A DNA stretch of 64,000 nucleotides from Flavobacterium sp. SUN052 (lineage in GTDB: Bacteria; Bacteroidota; Bacteroidia; Flavobacteriales; Flavobacteriaceae). The notes under the pieces were generated by a model that saw only the letters and a program-made list of their open reading frames with translations, ran no database searches and was not told the origin of the DNA. Each line of letters begins with the position of its first letter. Position 1 is the stretch's first letter. Below are positions 59,062 through 64,000 of this stretch, one piece after another. The DNA lies in contig NZ_JAPQNS010000002.1 of NCBI RefSeq assembly GCF_028867935.1, forward strand, positions 62,001-126,000, in the 5' to 3' direction. A program made the translations under genes and the position numbers.

Positions 59062-62000
59062 ATGAGAGCATCTCTACTATTGTTTATCCTCTGCCTACCT
59101 CTGCTTACCCTTGCTCAACAGCGCGTTGTTAAGGGTAAACTGGTTGATAGTGCGGAACGAAAGCCATTACCCGGCACCACGATAACGGCAAAGGGAAGCA
59201 CGGTAGGAACCGTCACCGATGCGCAGGGATTTTACCAGATTACTGTTTCCGATAAGAGTACGGTGCTCGTTTACTCGGCCGTAGGCTTCCAAACACTGGA
59301 AAGAACAGTTGGCAGCCAGGAAGTTATCGATATAGAATTGATAGCTGACACCAAACAGCTGAGCGAAGTGGTGGTAACGGCAGCCGGTATCAAGCGCGAC
59401 AAAAACGCACTTGGCTATGCGGTCAGCACGCTCGATGCCACCAAGCTTGCCCAGCGGTCGGAACCAGACCCGTTGCGAGCCCTGACGGGTAAAGTTGCGG
59501 GTGTGAACGTTCAGGGATCTGGGGGGGCAGCCGGCGGTGCTACCAACATTACGATTCGGGGCAATTCGTCGCTGGGTAACAATAACCAGCCCCTGTTTGT
59601 AGTGGATGGCGTCCCCTTCGACAACTCCAGTTTTAGCGGCACCGATGGATCAGTGGGTGGCTCGACAATTACCAACCGGGCGTTTGACCTTGACCCCAAC
59701 AACATTCTGACCATGACCGTATTGAAAGGAGCCGCAGCAGCAGCTTTGTACGGATCTCGGGCGGCTAACGGGGCCATTATCGTGACCACCAAAGCCGGCA
59801 AAAGTCAAAGCAAGAAAGGATTGGAAATAACCTTTAACACAGGTTATTCCACGGAAACCGTGGCAGGTCTACCCGAGTATCAGACCAAATACGGTCAGGG
59901 TACCAACTTCGATTATCGGAGCGGGGTATTCGGCTCGTGGGGGCCACCTTATGCGGGCGTTACCAGTCTGATTCCTACCCGTGAAACGATCCCGCACCCA
60001 CTGACGACCAACAACCGGTATCCGTCAACCGTTTTTCCCCAGTTTTATCAGGCAGACGGTATCACGCCTATCCAAGTACCGTATCAATCGTACTCGCAGT
60101 ACAACGCCAAGAATTTCTTCCGTACGGGCAGCGTTTTCGAGAATGCACTTTCGGTATCGACGGGCAATTCTAAGGGTAACCTCACCTTCGGCTTGTCGCG
60201 TACGGGTAATCAGGGTGTTGTTCCCGAAAATGAGATTACCCGCACAAGCATCAACATTGGCGGTAATGCCCAGTTAGACAATAAGTTTTACGTGAGTGGA
60301 GCGCTGAATTATGTGAATACCGATCAGGTATCACCCCAAGTGAGCGCAGCAAACGGCAGCGGTAGTTCCATATTAGACATTCTGATGTTTGTGCCAACCA
60401 GCTACGATTTAACTGGTTTCCCAACCACCAATCCACTCAATGGCAACAACATCTACGATCGAGTAGGTACTGATAATCCCTACTGGTCGGTTAAGAACAG
60501 CCCAACCTTTAGCAAAGTAGACCGGTATTATGGCAACGTGGTACTGGGTTTCGACCCGCTGCCCTGGCTGAACGTCCAGAACACAGTTGGCTTTAACGCC
60601 TACACCGACCGGCGGGTGGTGGTCAATGGCAAAGGCGGTGATTACTTTCCCAACGGCAACATCACCAACGACAACATTTACCGGCAGGAATTAGACAATA
60701 CGCTGCTGCTTACTGCAACCAAAGCGATCAATGAGGATATTGGCCTAAAGGTTATTTTAGGCAATAACGTAAACCAGCGTCTGACCGAGCGGCAGGTTGT
60801 GTTCGGTGATGGGATTATCTTCCGGGGAATCAACTCCCTAAATAACACCAGCGTAACAATCCCACGGGTGTTACCCAACAACCGTAACAACTTCAAACAG
60901 CGGTACTTTGCGTTTTTCACCGATATTTCGCTGGACTACAAAAACTACGCCTTCCTTAACCTCGTAGCTCGTAATGACGTATCGTCGACATTGCCCTCCA
61001 GCAACCGAAGCTATCTGTATGGTGGAGCGAGTGCCTCGCTGATTTTTACAGAAGCATTCCAAATCCCCAAAAATGTTCTGTCGTTTGGCAAGTTGCGGGC
61101 GGGCTACACTAAAGTGGGTAACGAAGCCACGCCGTACCAAACACAAACCGTTTACATTGCCAACCCTGTGTTAGGAGTTGGTGGTACAGGTGGCATTTCG
61201 TCGCCATTTAGTGGCCAAAGCACACTGACTGAGTCGGACTTGCTGGCCAATGCGTTCCTCAAGCCAGAGTTCATCACCGAACTTGAGTTGGGAACAGAAC
61301 TCCAGTTTTTCAACAACCGGCTTGGCCTCGACATCACGTATTATAACAAGATCAGTACGTCGCAGATTTTCACGGTTAATGCGGCTCCATCGACTGGCTA
61401 CACCCAGAAGGTTATTAACCTCGGTAAGTCCTCAAACGAAGGGATTGAAATTGGCTTAACAGCCTCGCCCATCAAACGCGCCAATGGATTTACCTGGGAT
61501 ATTTCGGCGGCCTTCACTCGTAACCGGAACATTGTCCGTGACATCGGTACCCTGAAAGAACTTCCCTACGGTGGTTTCTCAGATCTGGGTAGCGTTCACA
61601 TTGCCGGACAACCCTACGGACAGATTCGTGGCTCAACTTATGCCCGCGACGACGAAGGCAACATTCTGGTGAACCCAAACACGGGCAAGCCCATCCTGAG
61701 CGGCAAAACGGCAGCTATCGGCAATCCGAACCCTGACTTTATTCTGGGCGTCACCAACTCATTTAGCTTCAAGGGACTTACCTTAAGTGCCCTGTTCGAC
61801 TGGAAGCAGGGAGGTGATATGTACTCGTTTACGGCCTACGAACTCTTGAGCCGAGGAGCAACCCGCGACACCGAAGAGCGCGAGGCCATTCTGGTAGGGC
61901 CGGGCGTTCTGGGTGATGTAAACACACTCAAACCATTGTTGAATGGAGAAGGCAAGAAGATTCCCAACAACATTGGTATTGCCGTTGCCGATTACTACTT

Positions 62001-62304
62001 CACCGGTGGTTTTGGGCCGGGTGGTGCTGGCGAAGTAAACATACTCGACGCTACCGTTTTCCGGCTTCGTGAAGTGTCACTGGGCTACCAGTTCCCCAAA
62101 GCCTGGTTGTCGAAAACACCATTTGGGTCGGCGTTTCTATCGGTGAGCGGGCGCAACCTCTGGTATCTGGCTCCCAACTTCCCCAAGTACCTCAATTTCG
62201 ACCCTGAGGTTAGCTCACTGGGAGCTGGCAACTCGCAGGGATTCGATTTTATCGGGATTCCAACCACTCGCCGGTTAGGTGTTAACCTCCGGTTCAGCTT
62301 CTAA
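59062..62304 (+). CDS. SusC/RagA TonB-linked outer-membrane transporter
   Basis: 1080 residues. Signal peptide ending LLTLAQ, carboxypeptidase-regulatory-like domain (KGKLVDSAERKPLPGTTITA), TonB box SEVVVTAAGIKRDKNALGYA, plug domain with AAAALYGSRAANGAIIVTTK, and beta-barrel ending RRLGVNLRFSF. No STN domain. The AGIKRDKNALGY start puts it in the same subgroup as the SusC at 24510, and it is paired with a SusD-like_2 protein. Its regulatory genes are not in the window. Confidence 0.95.
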   Translation: MRASLLLFILCLPLLTLAQQRVVKGKLVDSAERKPLPGTTITAKGSTVGTVTDAQGFYQITVSDKSTVLVYSAVGFQTLERTVGSQEVIDIELIADTKQLSEVVVTAAGIKRDKNALGYAVSTLDATKLAQRSEPDPLRALTGKVAGVNVQGSGGAAGGATNITIRGNSSLGNNNQPLFVVDGVPFDNSSFSGTDGSVGGSTITNRAFDLDPNNILTMTVLKGAAAAALYGSRAANGAIIVTTKAGKSQSKKGLEITFNTGYSTETVAGLPEYQTKYGQGTNFDYRSGVFGSWGPPYAGVTSLIPTRETIPHPLTTNNRYPSTVFPQFYQADGITPIQVPYQSYSQYNAKNFFRTGSVFENALSVSTGNSKGNLTFGLSRTGNQGVVPENEITRTSINIGGNAQLDNKFYVSGALNYVNTDQVSPQVSAANGSGSSILDILMFVPTSYDLTGFPTTNPLNGNNIYDRVGTDNPYWSVKNSPTFSKVDRYYGNVVLGFDPLPWLNVQNTVGFNAYTDRRVVVNGKGGDYFPNGNITNDNIYRQELDNTLLLTATKAINEDIGLKVILGNNVNQRLTERQVVFGDGIIFRGINSLNNTSVTIPRVLPNNRNNFKQRYFAFFTDISLDYKNYAFLNLVARNDVSSTLPSSNRSYLYGGASASLIFTEAFQIPKNVLSFGKLRAGYTKVGNEATPYQTQTVYIANPVLGVGGTGGISSPFSGQSTLTESDLLANAFLKPEFITELELGTELQFFNNRLGLDITYYNKISTSQIFTVNAAPSTGYTQKVINLGKSSNEGIEIGLTASPIKRANGFTWDISAAFTRNRNIVRDIGTLKELPYGGFSDLGSVHIAGQPYGQIRGSTYARDDEGNILVNPNTGKPILSGKTAAIGNPNPDFILGVTNSFSFKGLTLSALFDWKQGGDMYSFTAYELLSRGATRDTEEREAILVGPGVLGDVNTLKPLLNGEGKKIPNNIGIAVADYYFTGGFGPGGAGEVNILDATVFRLREVSLGYQFPKAWLSKTPFGSAFLSVSGRNLWYLAPNFPKYLNFDPEVSSLGAGNSQGFDFIGIPTTRRLGVNLRFSF

Positions 62305-62311
62305 AACTCTC

Positions 62312-62400
62312 AACGCAAAGGCGCAAAGCATACGCGAAGGGCGCAAAGAATTGGCTAGAAAACCAGTTTCAGGTGCAAAATCCTTCGCGCCTTTGCGGTT
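62312..62400. repeat. Palindromic intergenic element between SusC and SusD genes
   Basis: AACGCAAAGGCGCAAAG (62312-62328) is nearly the inverted complement of CCTTCGCGCCTTTGCGGTT (62382-62400), with a partial copy of the word GCGCAAAG in the centre. It fills most of the 113-base gap between the two genes. This looks like a dispersed intergenic palindrome, and its hairpin could attenuate transcription into the SusD gene. Confidence 0.7.
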
Positions 62401-62417
62401 TAAAAACCTCACTAACT

Positions 62418-64000
62418 ATGAAACGAATAATTGTTCTGTTTGGCCTGCTCCTGCTAGCAGGTTCCTGCAACAAATTTGTCGATATTAATGTCGATCCCAA
62501 CAACCCCACAACGCCGGTGCTTGAGCTGTTACTCCCGGCCACGCAAGTGTCGATGACGGGTAGTTTACGCGATGTAAACCAGGGTGCATCAATATTGATG
62601 CAGCATCTGTACACCAGCAACACGAGCCGCAACTTTCAGGATGGCACCGATTATCAGCAATCCTGGAATGCGCTGTACACGCAGGTTTTGAACGACATCG
62701 AGATCGTGATCCGGGAGGGCACCCGCCTGCAACGATGGGACTACGTAGCTATCGCTAAACTACAAAAAGCCTATATCTACAGCGTGATGGTCGATTTGTG
62801 GGGTGATATTCCCTATACCGATGCCTCGCAGGGCCTAACGGTATCGGACCCGAAATTTGAAAGTGGAGAAGTCATCTACACCAGTCTGTTTACGCTGATC
62901 GACGACGCACTGGCCGATGCGAACAAGGGAGCTTTCGCGATTCAGCCTACCACGGCCGATATCATTTACAAAGGCGACAAAGCCGCCTGGATTCGGATGG
63001 GGAATACGTTGAAATTGAAACTATTTAACCAGATTCGTCTTGCCCAGCCCGACAAAGCCAAAGCCGGTATTGCAGCCCTGTTGAGCAGCAATGCTCCGCT
63101 CATTACGACCAATGCACAGGATTTCACGTTCCGGTTTGGCACCACCGAAACACCTGCCAACCGGCATCCCTGGCACCGGGCCGAATACCAGGCCAGCAAG
63201 AGTTACTACATGAGTCAAAACTTTATTGAACGCCTGTTCAGCACCGACGACCCCCGGATTCGGTATTATTTCTACCGGCAAACGTCGAATTACACCGTTG
63301 GTTTCACTCCAACTGGTAATGGCTATTTTGGCCGGTATACGGGCGATGCCACAGCCTCACCCAACGACAATGCTCTGAAAGCTACCGTTGGCGTGTATCC
63401 GGCGGGCGGGTTATACGATGCCGCCCCGATCAACAACCTAACGGCAGCCAACGTGTTCATCTCCAATTCGGGCGCTACCGCAACTCCTAAAGTGGTGACC
63501 AATACCGATGGTTCAGGGGCAGGCATCTTTCCGTTTATCACCAACGCGATGGTGAAATTCATACTGGCCGAAGCAGCACTGACGATGGGAACAGCAGGCG
63601 ATGCGAAGCAACTCTTTCAGGACGGTATAACGGCCAGCCTGAACAGCATCAATACGATCTCGACATCGGGTGGAAACTCAGCCGCTAGCTTGGCAACAGC
63701 TACTGTTACCAACTTCGTGGCGAACCGGACAGCTCAGTACGATGCAGCCGATGCAGCGGGTAAGTTGAGTGCGGTGATGACTCAAAAATACATTGCCAAT
63801 TACGGTAATGGCATCGAATCGTATAACGATTATCGCCGGACCGGTTTGCCGGTATTACCTGCTCCTATTGCTCCGCTGAACACGTTCCCGCTGCGTCTGA
63901 CGTATTCGGTTACCGAGCTATCGACCAATGCCAGCGTTTCAGACAAGGCAGACAAAATTCAAACGGCCCAGCAGACAACGCCTGTGTTCTGGGACAAATA
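62418..64000 (+). CDS. SusD-like outer-membrane lipoprotein (SusD-like_2 group), stop codon cut at the window edge
   Basis: 527 residues are encoded and the window ends on the first two bases (TA) of the stop codon, so the protein is complete except for confirmation of the stop. The lipobox is LLLLAGSC (Cys17), followed by NKFVDINVDPNNPTTPVLEL, the usual start of this group. VDLWGDIPYTDASQG and a GNGIESYNDYRRTGLPVLPA segment near the C-terminus also match, and the end TPVFWDK corresponds to the family's WWD-type end. It is the partner of the SusC at 59062. The ligand is unknown. Confidence 0.92.
   Translation, partial: MKRIIVLFGLLLLAGSCNKFVDINVDPNNPTTPVLELLLPATQVSMTGSLRDVNQGASILMQHLYTSNTSRNFQDGTDYQQSWNALYTQVLNDIEIVIREGTRLQRWDYVAIAKLQKAYIYSVMVDLWGDIPYTDASQGLTVSDPKFESGEVIYTSLFTLIDDALADANKGAFAIQPTTADIIYKGDKAAWIRMGNTLKLKLFNQIRLAQPDKAKAGIAALLSSNAPLITTNAQDFTFRFGTTETPANRHPWHRAEYQASKSYYMSQNFIERLFSTDDPRIRYYFYRQTSNYTVGFTPTGNGYFGRYTGDATASPNDNALKATVGVYPAGGLYDAAPINNLTAANVFISNSGATATPKVVTNTDGSGAGIFPFITNAMVKFILAEAALTMGTAGDAKQLFQDGITASLNSINTISTSGGNSAASLATATVTNFVANRTAQYDAADAAGKLSAVMTQKYIANYGNGIESYNDYRRTGLPVLPAPIAPLNTFPLRLTYSVTELSTNASVSDKADKIQTAQQTTPVFWDK

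Noticed and set aside
1..64000. CRISPR arrays, tRNA genes and prophage genes
   Set aside because: No regularly spaced repeats, no cloverleaf-like intergenic sequence and no phage structural genes were seen; only the RNase P RNA was found among RNA genes.

Overview
The window comes from a Bacteroidota chromosome. It is most likely a Cytophagales member close to Spirosoma. The evidence is four SusC/SusD outer-membrane pairs, a FecR/ECF-sigma regulatory pair, Bacteroidota-type TAnnTTTG promoter elements, few Shine-Dalgarno sites, and an S16 protein with a long acidic tail. The genus is an inference from overall protein character; the phylum is secure.

Layout. Positions 24-18333 (minus strand) hold a polysaccharide-utilisation locus: ECF sigma factor, FecR anti-sigma, SusC with an N-terminal STN domain, SusD, a double DUF1080 protein, an unrecognised secreted protein, a GH95 alpha-L-fucosidase-type enzyme, a GH92 alpha-mannosidase-type enzyme, and a cytochrome c/beta-propeller fusion. 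Positions 18837-29712 (plus) hold two more SusC/SusD/lipoprotein sets without enzymes. Positions 29865-35001 encode an RND efflux adaptor and permease with a GH16 glucanase lipoprotein between them. Positions 34986-35748 are a REP-associated tyrosine transposase (RAYT) bracketed by its own REP palindromes; a further REP pair lies at 54871-54931. Positions 35755-45173 hold mixed metabolism: a TauE-type permease, a subtilase, short-chain dehydrogenases, a MarR-controlled oxidoreductase operon, and two guanidine-modifying hydrolases. A large SdrD-like surface protein follows at 45495-48311.

The most interesting segment is 48376-53639. A minus-strand operon encodes a soluble five-PAS histidine kinase, a photoactive yellow protein (PYP) with its chromophore cysteine, a free-standing PAS protein, and a short p-coumarate-activating ligase fused to an acyl-carrier-like domain. 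The last three genes overlap by 1 and 4 bases. This is a complete-looking blue-light input module, except that no tyrosine ammonia-lyase or response regulator is present. The operon is flanked by an exact 26-bp direct repeat. One copy is the 3' coding end of trmD (53614-53639). The other (48395-48420) lies in a 45-base remnant that still reads as a trmD C-terminus with a stop codon and terminator. I read this as a 5.2-kb island inserted into the 3' end of trmD that carried a replacement 3' end.

To the right lie the housekeeping rpsP-rimM-trmD operon, the RNase P RNA gene (with an expanded hairpin), a DUF4403 lipoprotein, a Smr-domain protein, and a fourth SusC/SusD pair. That SusD gene reaches the window edge, with only the last base of its stop codon missing.
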